Source: Emydura subglobosa | Lineage: Eukaryota > Chordata > Testudines > Chelidae | NCBI GenBank assembly: GCA_007922225.1 | Contig: ML679958.1 | Span: forward strand, 52,842,838 to 52,906,837 | DNA length: 64,000 bases | Reading direction: 5' to 3' | Part shown: positions 1 through 11,442 of the stretch, one piece after another | Numbering within the stretch: the first letter of the stretch is position 1 | How the letters are laid out: every line of letters starts with the position of its first letter | Position numbers and translations under genes: made by a program | The notes under the pieces: generated by a model | Databases searched by the model: none | The model's input: only the letters and a program-made list of their open reading frames with translations | Told to the model about the DNA's origin: nothing

Positions 1-1384
1 AAAATGAAAGATTTAATTTAATTTTTTTCTTTCCTAGGCTAACTCCATCCAATCCTGTGTATTATAAGTAATTAAATTCAGGTTCACTTCCTGACCTGAA
101 TTTTTGGGCCATTATTTGGTACCGGACTTTATTAACACACTTCCAGTCCATGTCTGCAATAAATGCATTTTTCTGCTTCCTGTGTTTACATATTCTCTAG
201 AAAGGTTGCTATTTTACTGTATTTATTCACATTTTTAAAGTGCCCTTACAATGCTCTGGTCGCTGTATAAAAAAATTTAAAACCACGTATCACAACCCCC
301 CCGAGAAAACAATGTTCCTTACGTTTATCCTTATGCCCCCGTCAGCTTTCTCCTAATCAACGTCTTAACCATCAAGAAATTCTTAGGGAAACAACTACAT
401 TGCTCAGTGGTCCCTGAAGGTCACAAAATCCAGCCTCTATTCTACTCTGGGGAGAAGTAAGTCACAGTATTAGGAGCTCATCACCAAGAATGCCTTGCCA
501 TCATTAAAACCAGGGGTGTATTATCTCAAGCACTTCAGCTGGTTGCAACTGCTGTAGGAACACAATAGGAGAGAGTTGGTTTATCAGGTAACCAGGAGTG
601 AAACCGTTTCTTAGTCAAAACCAACACCTTAAACTTCACCCAGAAATCTGTTGGCTGCCAGTGCAACTCATGAAGCATACATGTAATATTGTCACTCTGG
701 GAAACACTGATTGCTGTGAGGTGGAAAAGGGTAGTTTTAAATTGTTGGATGCCAAAAAATTTTGTTTTAAAAATGACTAAAAATATTTAGTTTAGAGGAA
801 CAAGAGGTGGTAGCCCTGCTCTTATTGCTTCTCTTCCTGCCAACTCAGGGGTGTGGCTCCCACTATCTAATCACTGGGGTTATTTTACATAACTTAGGTT
901 ACACCATGATAAAGATCAAGCAAAATAATCACAATTATTAACCATTTTATTTTATTATTGAAAAAAAAAAAAAAGGAAAAGAACACAGTAAACAACACAC
1001 ATGATTGAACACACATGACAAACTGGTTACTCCCATTACAATTTCTTCTGTATGTCTCTTTGTGCAGAGCTTTGAATAGAGATTACAGCCCTTAGAGTGA
1101 ACATTTCTGAGGTGTGCTTTCTTCTTGGTAAATTGAGACCAATGTATATTGTTTCCCAAAATTATTGTGAATCCATTCTTTAGTATATCCTTAGATAACT
1201 AAGAATGTTTATAGATGGACAAAATAACATTGTTTCATGGCAAGTGGACCTGTTGATTATTAACAAATAGTTAATAGTTAAATCTTTATAGTTGGAAAAG
1301 TAAGGAATCTTAACTACTCGTATGAAACCAAAGAAAATATTTAAATCATTTACTTAGAAAAGGCCATTTAAGGAGCTGTCCATG
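1..1384. other. Non-coding, no recognised feature
   Basis: AT-rich sequence without an ORF that looks coding. The only distinct item is a run of about 14 A at 961-974. The short reading frames here have no recognisable domain. Confidence 0.6.
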
Positions 1385-1965
1385 ACCCTAGGCACCTCTG
1401 TATTCACACCCTACACACTACTGCAATAATATTTGTACAAAATCTGACTTGTGAGGTATCATATGAAAGCTAGTAACACACTGATTATTAATATCATAAT
1501 AAAATGCATGTGTTAACGTTATGTGTGTGTGAAGTTATGAATTCCCTGTATATGACATTACTAGAACATGTTTAAGACCAGATAGCCTTGACAAGGTAAA
1601 GGAGATAAAGGACACCTTTATAAAAACAAAGGAATATGGGTTTACCTCAGTTTACATATTAACAGTAAACAAAGCCATTGAGCAAAATTGGCAGGGATTA
1701 TCCTGATCCTAAACTCGAGCAACAGAGAATTAACATGTCTCCTACATCCCAAAGAGAAACAGGAGACTCGACCCCCAGGAGATCCTTTGGCAGATATAAG
1801 GAACAGAGAGAGACTCCATCTTTATCTTTCCCATAGGAGATGAAGGATCCAAGCAATTTGATCTGGCATGATGGGTCCTGGCCAACCTGGCCAGTAAGAC
1901 GCTGGAAAGGAGACCGTGGGTGAGAGAAACCATTTTGAACAAAGACTATCTTTCTAGTAATTAGT
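1385..1965. repeat. Unclassified interspersed repeat, copy 1
   Basis: The stretch around 1,627-1,675 (an AAACAAAGGAAT block, then a TTTACCTCAGTTTACAT block, then AGTAAACAAAG) closely matches 49,210-49,262 on the same strand. The two copies are about 47 kb apart, so this is a dispersed repeat rather than unique DNA. No coding domain is visible. The outer limits are estimates, because the second copy aligns with only part of it. It could be a non-autonomous LTR or DNA element; the class is not determined. Confidence 0.5.
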
Positions 1966-4900
1966 CCAGCATCAAAATTATCTTGCTATATTTGTATATA
2001 AAATTTCCTACTTTCCATGTAACAATATCATAAGAAAGTTATTATCTGAAAGCTTGGATTTAGATATGAAATATTCACAAATGTCCATATTAAAAGAATC
2101 TTATACAATCTTCAGCATTTGTGAAATAGCAAAGGTATTTTAAGTGGAAAAATTTGGTTGGAAGTAGCCAGTATCTTCTGGAAAACATTTCCCACTTTAA
2201 ATGTTCTCCAGGTTTAAAGAATGAAGACTTTAGAAAAAAAATAAATTTCAATAAGGATATTTCTAGAATTCTTTGTGTGGGTTTAAACTCAGGTTTTTCT
2301 TTGAAAAGAAAAGTGGGTGGGGTTAGTATAGGCCCACTTTACCTCTACATTTCTTGCTTTGATAACACAACCCTGAATTCCTTTGAAAATCAAGTTTCTT
2401 CCTAAGTGTGTTTACAAGGATTTTCTGCATGATGTTTGCTTGTCCTTGGGAGCTAGAAACAGAATCTTCCTGGAGTTTATTTGATTTTCTTTAACATTTT
2501 GTATCTTAATTAGCTAGCTATGAATTATATTTCCAAGCATCTTGCCTATAACATTCTTGTAGCTAGATCTTAATATTCAATAAAGGTGCAAACAAGTTTG
2601 TAATAATTTTTTAAAAATTAAATTACAATAATTTTATTAATATCACTTTTGCAACAATATTAAGGTCTCTCCCACATTACTAATGCGCAGTTGAAGTTTC
2701 TAAATGGTGCAGCCCTCATGCAGAGTGCATAGCATAGTCCAACCTCCAGGTGACAAATACTTGGGTAGCTGTGGGATAATCTGCACCAAAAGGAAAAGGA
2801 TGGAGTTTTTCAAGTGACTTTTAGCAGTTGCTACTGCCCGGACATCCAGAAGCAGCGGAGGATCCAACTAGAGACATAGCCTGTGGACCTGTAACAAATA
2901 TGCAGATGTCTCCAATAAGGCCACAGGTATAATATTGTATATTTCTATCTTGGCCAACTGATACCATTCAGCTGAAAAACTTACCAAGCATATAATGGAA
3001 ATAGAGGCATGGATGAGAGCTACTGGCTGGGATTCAAACCACAGAAAACTGAGGATATATTAAGAAGGGCAGGAAGCTATCAGAAAAAAATGGCAAAGAT
3101 TGTTTGTATGCTCAGGCTGAAGGGGGTCTGAATACTACTTGTTATTCAGGAGTCTAGAGAATCTAAATGTACCGGTGTGGAAGTTGCTGTGGACAGGGGC
3201 CTCAAAGCTTCCCTTGGTTGTCTCCTCAAAGTCCCTGAGTGCTTCCAGCCCCATCTTCTTCACTTTTCACCAGGATTAGCAGCTGGAGCCATTTAGAGGT
3301 CACATAAGTCATGTGGATCCTTCCTCTTTCCACTGGATCATGTCTTATCCGATGTTTATTAGCTTTCAATAGTGAATACTCTTGTGTGGTTATGTGGGAA
3401 AAGTGGAGGAAATTTGGGATTAGTTTCTGAATTTACATTTTACAATGAACTAAAGTAAACAAGATTTCTACCCTTAGCCAAAGACCATTATTTGTCAAGA
3501 TATTATGATTTTTTAATATATGATCCCTTTTAAATATTTGGGGGCAGATCTTCAGATAGTGTAAATCAGCACAGCTCCATTGAGGTCAGTGGAACTATGC
3601 TGGTTTACACCATTTGAGGATCCGCCCCAGGTTCCCTGTTTGCAGAATATATTTTCCTAATGCTAAGCTTTTCATTTGGACTTCAGACAGTCTATGAAAA
3701 ACTCAGTTCCTGCATGTATCACAGCATGAGCTGAGCAAGTGTAGGAAAGAGCTACAGGAATGATTCAATAATAATTATGAAACTACACACATCACATGGG
3801 TAAACCACTGCTTCTGCCCTGTAGTCACAGAATAACTGTGCATAAGCAGAGTTACTATCAGTGCTGACAAATATCACTTTGGTAATAAGACAATTATTAC
3901 TACTTTTCAGGCCAATTAGCCAGGAAAAACCAAGTTTTAACTCGAGTTAAAAAAGAAAAGCTTGCAGAAACAATTACTTACCTTAGTTTACTTGCCTGAT
4001 GAAACCTATGTTAAAGCTTCAGTTGCTGTGGGCAATGTAAGTGTATTTTAATTAGAAAGTAAATGTAAGTTTAATACAAGGAATGTTGTCAACCAAGCTG
4101 AAATAGCTAGAGCCAATTGGACACAATTTATCATGGATTTGCATTAGATGAGAATTTTTTACCATGGTAAAGCACATTAATGCAATATGTTGAGCAAAAC
4201 CAGAACTTTTTATAGGTATCCAGAACTTTCAAAGTCGTGCTGGTTAGATATTGATGAGACCACACATTTATTTTCAAAATCTTAAAGGAAAAAGGACATT
4301 GATTCACCTGCACTTCTAAGAAGACCAGAAACAAATTTAAATGATACATTCTGGGAACATGGTAGTGATAGGACTTTGAAGGGAAATAGGATTTCCTTCA
4401 TAGGTTATTACTTGTTGCTGGTAGAGTTTTCAGGTGCAGTAAGACATTTCCCATGGACTTTTCTTGTGTTGTGGCCCATACCTCTAACACCAGCAGACTT
4501 CAAATTTAAAGGAGGTGATAGGTCCATGAGGGAAGAATTGGAAAGTTGCAATGGGAGTCAGTAACTAATTTTTTTGTTGAGGGTTCAAAAGGGAGTGGTT
4601 GGAGAAAGTTTCTTCCATTCTACTTTGATTTCTTTTTAGTGGAAATTTATGCATCTATATTCCCAGACAGAAATGAGGATGGTATGAAGAAGGAAACACT
4701 TCAAGGAACTGAATAATATACTAATCTTGTCACCTGCAGTCAAAGGTACAAAATTTCCAGTCATTAAAGTGGTGTATAGCTACCAGGTCATCCAGGACTT
4801 CTCACTGCTGCTACATTCACTGACTGGCATGAAGAGGGATGCACATCTTCCTCCATCTTTGGCTGGCCAGGAAACTCCATCCCGTACAAGGACCTTGACA

Positions 4901-4995
4901 CTGTGGACCACATGTCAGTTACCTCCAGGATATTCTGTTACAACTCACTGTCTCAAGTTGAATGTGATAGATCATCACATGGAAACTACTGCGCA
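1966..4995. other. Non-coding block
   Basis: AT-rich DNA with no gene that I can support. Apart from the palindromic element at 3,541-3,628, I see nothing distinct. Confidence 0.55.
3541..3628. repeat. 88-bp palindromic element
   Basis: The sequence begins GGGGCAGATCTTCAGAT and ends with the near-complement ATTTGAGGATCCGCCCC. The arms keep pairing inward through GTGTAAATCAGCA and TGCTGGTTTACAC, so the whole unit can fold into one long hairpin. Related units occur at 23,930-24,078, 34,582-34,640 and 38,850-38,910. It looks like a small MITE-type DNA element; no transposase is present. Confidence 0.65.
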
Positions 4996-5070
4996 GATTT
5001 TCAAAATCTCTTAGTGAGGTAGTAAAACTTCCATTGACTTCAAGGGGATGCCAAATGCTTTTGAAAAATC
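4996..5070. repeat. Short palindromic element, partial
   Basis: The unit starts GATTTTCAAAATC and ends GCTTTTGAAAAATC, with the core CTTCCATTGACTTCAAGGG. The ends are inverted repeats and the core resembles the centre of the fuller copy at 26,024-26,143. Confidence 0.45.
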
Positions 5071-5124
5071 ACATCCTACAACTTGTACAACATGAAGCAC
5101 TTGACCTATTAAGTTTTTAGGGCT

Positions 5125-5300
5125 AGCATGAACATACCACATTAGTGGTCTGCACATTCTGCTGGTTTCCTATCTACTTCTGCATCAAATTGAAAGTCTT
5201 ATTAGTAAACTATAAGATCCTCAAAGGGTTAGGACCTAACTGCTGCTGGACCTCAACATCTACAACTCACCAAGAAAAAGATTCTCAAGCACCAGGCACA
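5125..5300 (+). pseudogene. L2/CR1-type LINE ORF2 tail, fragment
   Basis: The plus strand reads as a decayed C-terminal LINE ORF2 segment: HTTLVV...WFPIYFCIKLKVLLVNYKILKG. This follows the pattern that comes after the reverse transcriptase in L2/CR1-group elements, a Trp-Pro block followed by a basic FK-type stretch and YK.L.G. Only about 50 residues can be followed and no intact ORF remains. Assignment to L2 rather than CR1 rests on motif memory. Confidence 0.5.
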
Positions 5301-5714
5301 TAGCAATCCTGGAGGCAAGACCTTGGCTATGGAAGAGGATCTCAAACTGTGTTCATATTGAAATACATGACCCACTTTTTCGCTAAATCCTTCTCCCAGT
5401 AATGGCATCTCTGTCATATCCAGTGTTCAATAGATAAGATGAGGGAGAAAAGATGAGGAAGAAGTAGGGAGAATTTACAAAAATAATAAAGAACTGAAAA
5501 CAAAGAGAAAAAGAGAACTGATTTCTCCTGAAATCTTTTTTTGGACAGTTAGTGCTTCCTAAATGGTTGTGCATGGCATTTAAATACTGTAGTGATGAGC
5601 TTCTTAAAAACATCCGGATAAGTTAAAGTGACAATTATTGGTTGGAGAAAACATGTCAGAAATTTATCTCAGATGTGGAACATGCCACAGTCATCCATTG
5701 TGGGTCACAGATTG

Positions 5715-5975
5715 GACTCTGATACTGATCTATGACATCCATGAGGCTTCAGCTGGTACAAAATGTGCCAGGATGCTTACTTGGCAGGGCTGGACATAGG
5801 AAGCACATTGGATTGCACAGATTTCCTATTAATTTTTGGGCATAGCTCATGATGTTTATATTGATCTTTAAAGCTCTTTGTAGTTTCAGTCTGGGCTATC
5901 TTCGATACTGCCGCTGTCTCCACACACAGCCAGGACAGCTGAGATTAGCTGATACGCTCTTACTGGAGGATTTGT
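5715..5975 (+). pseudogene. Second LINE ORF2 tail, fragment
   Basis: Read with frame changes, the plus strand gives RLQLVQNV, a tract around HIG.HRFPINFW, then LIFKALCSFSLGYL. This is the same post-RT region as at 5,125-5,300. Because both fragments cover the same part of the protein, they are two separate LINE insertions and not one interrupted copy. Stops and frameshifts make it non-functional. Confidence 0.5.
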
Positions 5976-6074
5976 ATGTCTAGGAGTTGGTGTCAGGATG
6001 TTCTAAATAAAGGACTATTGACTCAAATATAATTCTCCATTGATCTGACAAAATGATGATTGTTAAAATCTAAA

Positions 6075-7190
6075 CCACGGAGTGTGACACTCCCCAGAGA
6101 CGTCCAGGGTTGTGAGGCCCTTAGCCACCTGCCCTTAGCATGAAGCAGGCATGTCTGTGCATACTGAGGATCACCTCCCTGAAACCATCAGCACCTGGCC
6201 GCACATGCATGACCTTCCTGGCCTCTGCAGGCCTCGCTCTCTCTGTACAAATTGTGATAGGCACATGTTGGAGCATTCCCTACAGTGTCCATCCATTGAA
6301 CACCCACAGAATTATTAGGCCTGCTGGTCCCAAAAGAACAGTACACCTCAGCTTGCAAGACACAACTCAGGATCACCATTTCACTGAACACCACAGCACT
6401 TAGATATATTTGTAGTGGAAACAAGGATAAGTTTATCATCAAAGAATAGAGATTCAAGTGATAGTGAGTAAGAATATTCTAAACAAATGGTTACATATAC
6501 AATAGAATCATAGCACACTTTCTAGAGACTAAACTTAACTGACAGGTTAATCTCCTGTCTAAAGACGTTTATCTTATCCCTAATTCTCTCCTACATTTTC
6601 AGTCAAGACTGTTTGAGACCCCTTTGTCATGAAGCAAACTAGCTATCCTTTTACTTCCTCAGAAAAGGGTGCTTGGGGGTCTTCTTTGCCACCCAAATAT
6701 AGTGGAGCAAACCTTTCACGTGTACCTCAAGATCCCCCCCCATCCTTGCTCTTTTTCTCTTCTTGTTATTTTCTTTCTTTGAAGTTTACACTATCCTTCA
6801 TTAACATTCAGTTCAGACTGGTAAGAGGAGACCCATTGTGAACTACACAATACTTCATTTACATGTAAACAGGCAGATAGATAAACATTTATTGTCTGAC
6901 AGGAGACCTGTTTTTCACCTTTGCTGGTGACCGGTCCCTAGACTCATATATTATGATTTTCAGTGTATATACCTAACTACTTACATGTGTTTTGTAATGA
7001 TAGTGATGACCAGCGTGACACCAAGTTTTATTTGAGACCTCATATGACAGTCTTTAGTGAACCACAATGCACACACCAGAGTTGGGAGATTCCTATAATC
7101 CCTGTGCTTCCAATCTAAACCCCTTGCCAGTTGTCGCTAATTGGTTCCTGGGTCACACAGTGTAAGGCCCACTTGCTTAATCAGGAATTT
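6075..7190. repeat. Possible LTR-like interspersed repeat
   Basis: The block starts near TGTGACACTCCCCAG and runs to about GTCACACAGTG. It is richer in GC at its left end than its surroundings and has no coding domain. I recognise the general text as similar to dispersed turtle sequence, but nothing else in this window repeats it, so identity and limits are uncertain. An 87-aa plus-strand frame and an 89-aa minus-strand frame at its left end overlap each other and look like chance. Confidence 0.25.
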
Positions 7191-10100
7191 ATTTGATGTG
7201 GTAAAACAAGATGCTTTATATTTTTGAGGTTTACTGCTTTGCTCGGATGAATCTATTTTTATACAATTAACTCTTTAAAATTAATTGTCATATTGTTTTA
7301 ACATTGGGACACACAGCCAGAGATACTAATGGAGGATGCACATTTTAAAAAGAGATGGATAAAATGTGTTCAAAACAAAGAATTGTCACAATATCAGAAA
7401 AGTTATTGAAGTGAAATACAGCATTTTTATAAAAATACCACCATATCTGCAAAAAGCAAGAAATTGGTGACATTAAGTTATTAGGACAGATTTACTGCCA
7501 AAAATTTAAAACTCAGATATTCATAAAAATATCAAAATTGCATATTTTATGAATTGTTGTTGTCACTCCATAAACTACCAAAGTATCTAGTTGTACAGTA
7601 TCTGTTTCATAAAGATATGATCATTGTAATTTCATAGCTTCCTTAGAAAAGATGGCACATTTTTGTTTTGACAAAGCAGCACATCAAACTAAAGATATAG
7701 AAATCACTGCTTTAGTTTCATAGATTAAGTGTGGATTGCTCGTGGCATCAGTTATTGGGCAGCAGGTGTCAGAAAGCAGAATAAATGTGCAAATGAAAAT
7801 TCAGCTGTTCAGAGCTTCAGGAGTGGATTTCAGAAGGACAGCAAGAGGTAGACTAGTTTTAAATTCCAGATACCATTTTATAAATGTCAACAATAAATGT
7901 CTCACAATTAAAATACACTTCCTCAGAATTGTCTATCTAGAGTGTCACGCAGTAGATGATTTCACAGACCTAGCACTAATACAGAAAATAAATGCATAAC
8001 GCAACCCTTGGCTGGGAAGTTAATAGAGACTAGGCATTTAATATCACACTGGAAATGCTCTGCATGAGTCTAGCTATAGCCAGTAGGTTATCCTGAATGT
8101 GTAATGAATTAATTTGGAATGATTTCACTTAGAGATGAGATTCTGCGAGAGAAAAGGAGAAGTATAGGGCCTCACCAAAAGGACAAGAGCGAAAAAAAAA
8201 AATACCCAGACACAAACAAACCATCCTATAAAGAGCCACTGGAATTGTTTTCTTTAGTTTCATTGCTTCAACATTTTCATATCAGGTTGGATTGAGACCA
8301 GAGTATATTTATTTACAGCATGTGTGTCATATCTCTCCCATTTGGATATGCCCATATCTTCAGTTTCTTTCAGCATGCCTCTCCTGTTTATTTCTGTGCT
8401 CACGTCAGTGGCAATGCTTCACTGCTCAACTGAATGCCTCCATCTGCTTACCAACAAGAAATTTTCCCGAAACATATAAAGTTCATTTCTTATTCTTTCT
8501 AGAAGATTTCAAGTTTTCAGTAGACTTTAACATATGTTCTGCAGCGTAAATCAGAAGCACCAATGCTACTCCAGGGGTCTATAACTTTATATATATAGTT
8601 GCGTGCACGCACACACACACACAGTCTGATAATGAGACGTTGATTTTATTCACTATTCAATTTTAGCCAGCTTAGCTATTCCATTTCTCTTATCATTTGT
8701 TTTGAACTACAAACATAAAAAAGTAGTATTAACCTATAATGATCCTAAAAGCTTAAAATACTTCAGCTGTGGTTGAATGAAAATAAGAGACCTATGGGAT
8801 AAATTAGATGTATCTCCTATTTTCATGAAGATGAAATCTTAGGGGTTTTGTCTCAGATTAGTGTCCTGCCAATGACAAAGACAGTAAGGAAAACTTACTT
8901 TAGACATGTGTTCTAGTTTATTTATTTACTCTGTGAAAGAGAGCAGACGAGGATAAATGTGATCATTTTTAAAGCAGTTGCTAATGTGCCTGACATCAAG
9001 AAAAACCTGATGCATTAATAAACCAAAATAATGTGTACAGTACGCCACACTTAATTTATTTTGCTTATGTGTTTGTACGTGCATTTGTACATTTATTCAT
9101 TTTGTTCCCAAATATGATTAAGTAAAAGAAGTACAAAACCTGGAATTTTTTTCCTTATCAGAAGTTTAATTTAGTAGAAGTGCAGCAGTAGCTAATTAAT
9201 TAGTTGAATAATTTGCTCTGTCTTTTTTCTAGCAGGCATGTGTGGTGGTTTTTTGTTTGTTTTACTGTTTATGTTATTATTATTATTTCCTGGCAGATTT
9301 TTGCCTGACAGAAAGGATAAGTAACCAAGACCATCTGATCTCTCCTTACACTGTGTGGGTTTATTTTTTTTCTCTTTTGAGGTGAATGTAGGACAGGGGA
9401 GTAAACAGCTTTTCCAGTCAGTTCTTTTATCACACACTGACCTGTTCCTGAAGAAAAAGAATCCTTGAGGTGGGATGCTTGAATGTATTTTTCTACAGTA
9501 GACAGGCATACACACACCTATAATTACATCTGTCTTCTGTTGGAATGCCTTCTTTTTGTTTAAGAATTAACAGATGCAGCTGACCTGCTGATTTCCTTTT
9601 GTTTAGCTGATTGCATGCCCATTTATCTACCTATATACATTCACTCACTGACAGCAGGTCCCATTATTTTATCTGGCTTTTAAGAAAATGGAGCTTAAAA
9701 TTTTCAAGTTGGCGATAAACTATTTAATTTTCGTTAATTTTATGACATATCTAGTTTTAGCATTTGTAGCAGCTATAAAACATATGTTAACTTCCTAATA
9801 AAACCTGAGTAATGCTTTATCTGTCACCTCTTTTTTGCAGTGGGAAGCAGTGCACAAGTTATTACCTAGGGAACAGTTGTTACTGTCTCCTGTACAGATC
9901 CATATCATTCTCAAATTTGCATTCTGATGGAGAAGCAACAAATGTTACTTAAATCCCATGAAGTGTGCTAATTACACTGAGCTCCGTGAAATTATGGGTG
10001 AGAGAGCCAAAAAAGAATTCTACAATTGCATCTTGGGTCTCTTGAGCATATCTTGTCAGATTAATGTCTTTGTCACTCACATGATAACCTTAAAATTGCA

Positions 10101-11273
10101 TTCTCCCTAAGTGATATTCCCCAAACCTCAATGATACGGAAAATCTCACACAAAGCTAAATAGCAGGTGCAGTTTGTATTGTTTACATAAACAATGTCGG
10201 TATTTTTATGGAAATATATCAAAATTGAATTTCATTAACAAGCACAGCTTGTTACATTCCCTTAATTATTGTACAGTCTTTCTAATGTGCTTTTGCCTAC
10301 AAACCACAGGGCCGAGTCTCTAAGAGATGATATTTCTTACTGGTATGTCTCTGAAACTAATACTAAAACCAAATAGCTGCTTAGGATGTTATGTTTCATC
10401 TTTTTTTTTTCTTTTTCCAACCCCTAAAGAATATACCTGCCTCATTACTTGACTCTAGAAGGAACTGTACTGTGAAGTAGTAATTGAAATTATCCTAGAG
10501 ATTTGATCACCTGGACAACTCCCTCCAGGACTGTTGCATGGCAGGAAGTAGCACAACAGAAGGCCCCCTAACAAAACAGAGGAAAGAATTTACATACAGG
10601 AGACTGAGCTGCATGCTTCAGTTCCCCAGAGCGAACATACTCCACCCTCAGACAGCCACATTCTTCTCACAAAGTCACAACTATGACTGGCTAAACTCAA
10701 CCCATTGGAAATCTATATTAGATGTCAGACCCGTCTAAGAGACAAATCTAATCCTTTTGGCTGAAAAATAGCTCATAGCACTCTGCTGCTCCTAGTTTAC
10801 TGATATTTGGAAGAATGGTTTGGTTTGGCAATCAATATCCAAGAGCCACCAAAGACCTTGATATTATCTTTTTTCTTTAAGCCCGTAAAAAGGATTACTG
10901 GGGAAAAAAAGAAATTCTGTGATGTTATACTAGCACCACCAGTTTTACTTAACTTTAGGTTTTCAGTGCCATAAATTCAGCAGATGTTATTGAAGGCTAA
11001 CTAGTAATATTTTAATCAGTTGTAATGCACTGTAAAGAATTTAAAAGCTTACTTTAGTTTGCTAAATGAGAACCACCTTATAAATGGATACATTGTATGC
11101 ACTAAGGAGTACGTTTGGAAAGCAAATAATGTTATCTGTGCCTGCTCAGTACCTCAGAAGGGTTATGGGATAGGCTCCAAATATAAGAACTTGGAGACAG
11201 AGAGCATTAAAGGCAACAGAGCCATGCCAGCTTATAACAGTTGAGGATTTGGCCAAAAGATTTGAAAACGGTT
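7191..11273. other. Non-coding block
   Basis: AT-rich DNA with no supported gene. It contains a short CA microsatellite (8,606-8,623) and a palindromic forkhead-like site at 10,178-10,195. The two overlapping minus-strand frames at 9,192-9,517 have low-complexity Lys/Asn ends and no domain, and were not accepted as genes. Confidence 0.5.
8606..8623. repeat. (CA)n microsatellite
   Basis: About eight uninterrupted CA units, preceded by a TATATATATAG stretch at 8,589-8,598. Confidence 0.85.
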
Positions 11274-11442
11274 AAGGCTTGATTCTCCCCGGCTTTGCAC
11301 CTTGAGCAGTCTTTCACACCAGTGCAAACTGAATGCAAACTGGATGTAAAATACTGCCATTTTGATTTGATGGGTTTTACCCCCACTTTGTACAGGCACA
11401 GGTGATAATATAAGATGAAAGACAGTGGAGAATACAGCCTTG
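11274..11442. repeat. Palindromic DNA element, about 170 bp
   Basis: The left end AAGGCTTGATTCTCC is the near-complement of the right end GGAGAATACAGCCTTG. The body includes TTGCACCTTGAGCAGTC, which recurs in the half copy at 36,680-36,752 as TTGCACCTTGAGAAGTC. The terminal inverted repeats and recurrence indicate a MITE-like element. No transposase is encoded. Confidence 0.6.

Noticed and set aside
9192..9517. Two overlapping minus-strand ORFs (107 and 82 aa)
   Set aside because: Asn/Ile/Lys-rich ends from microsatellite-like TTA repeats; no domain.
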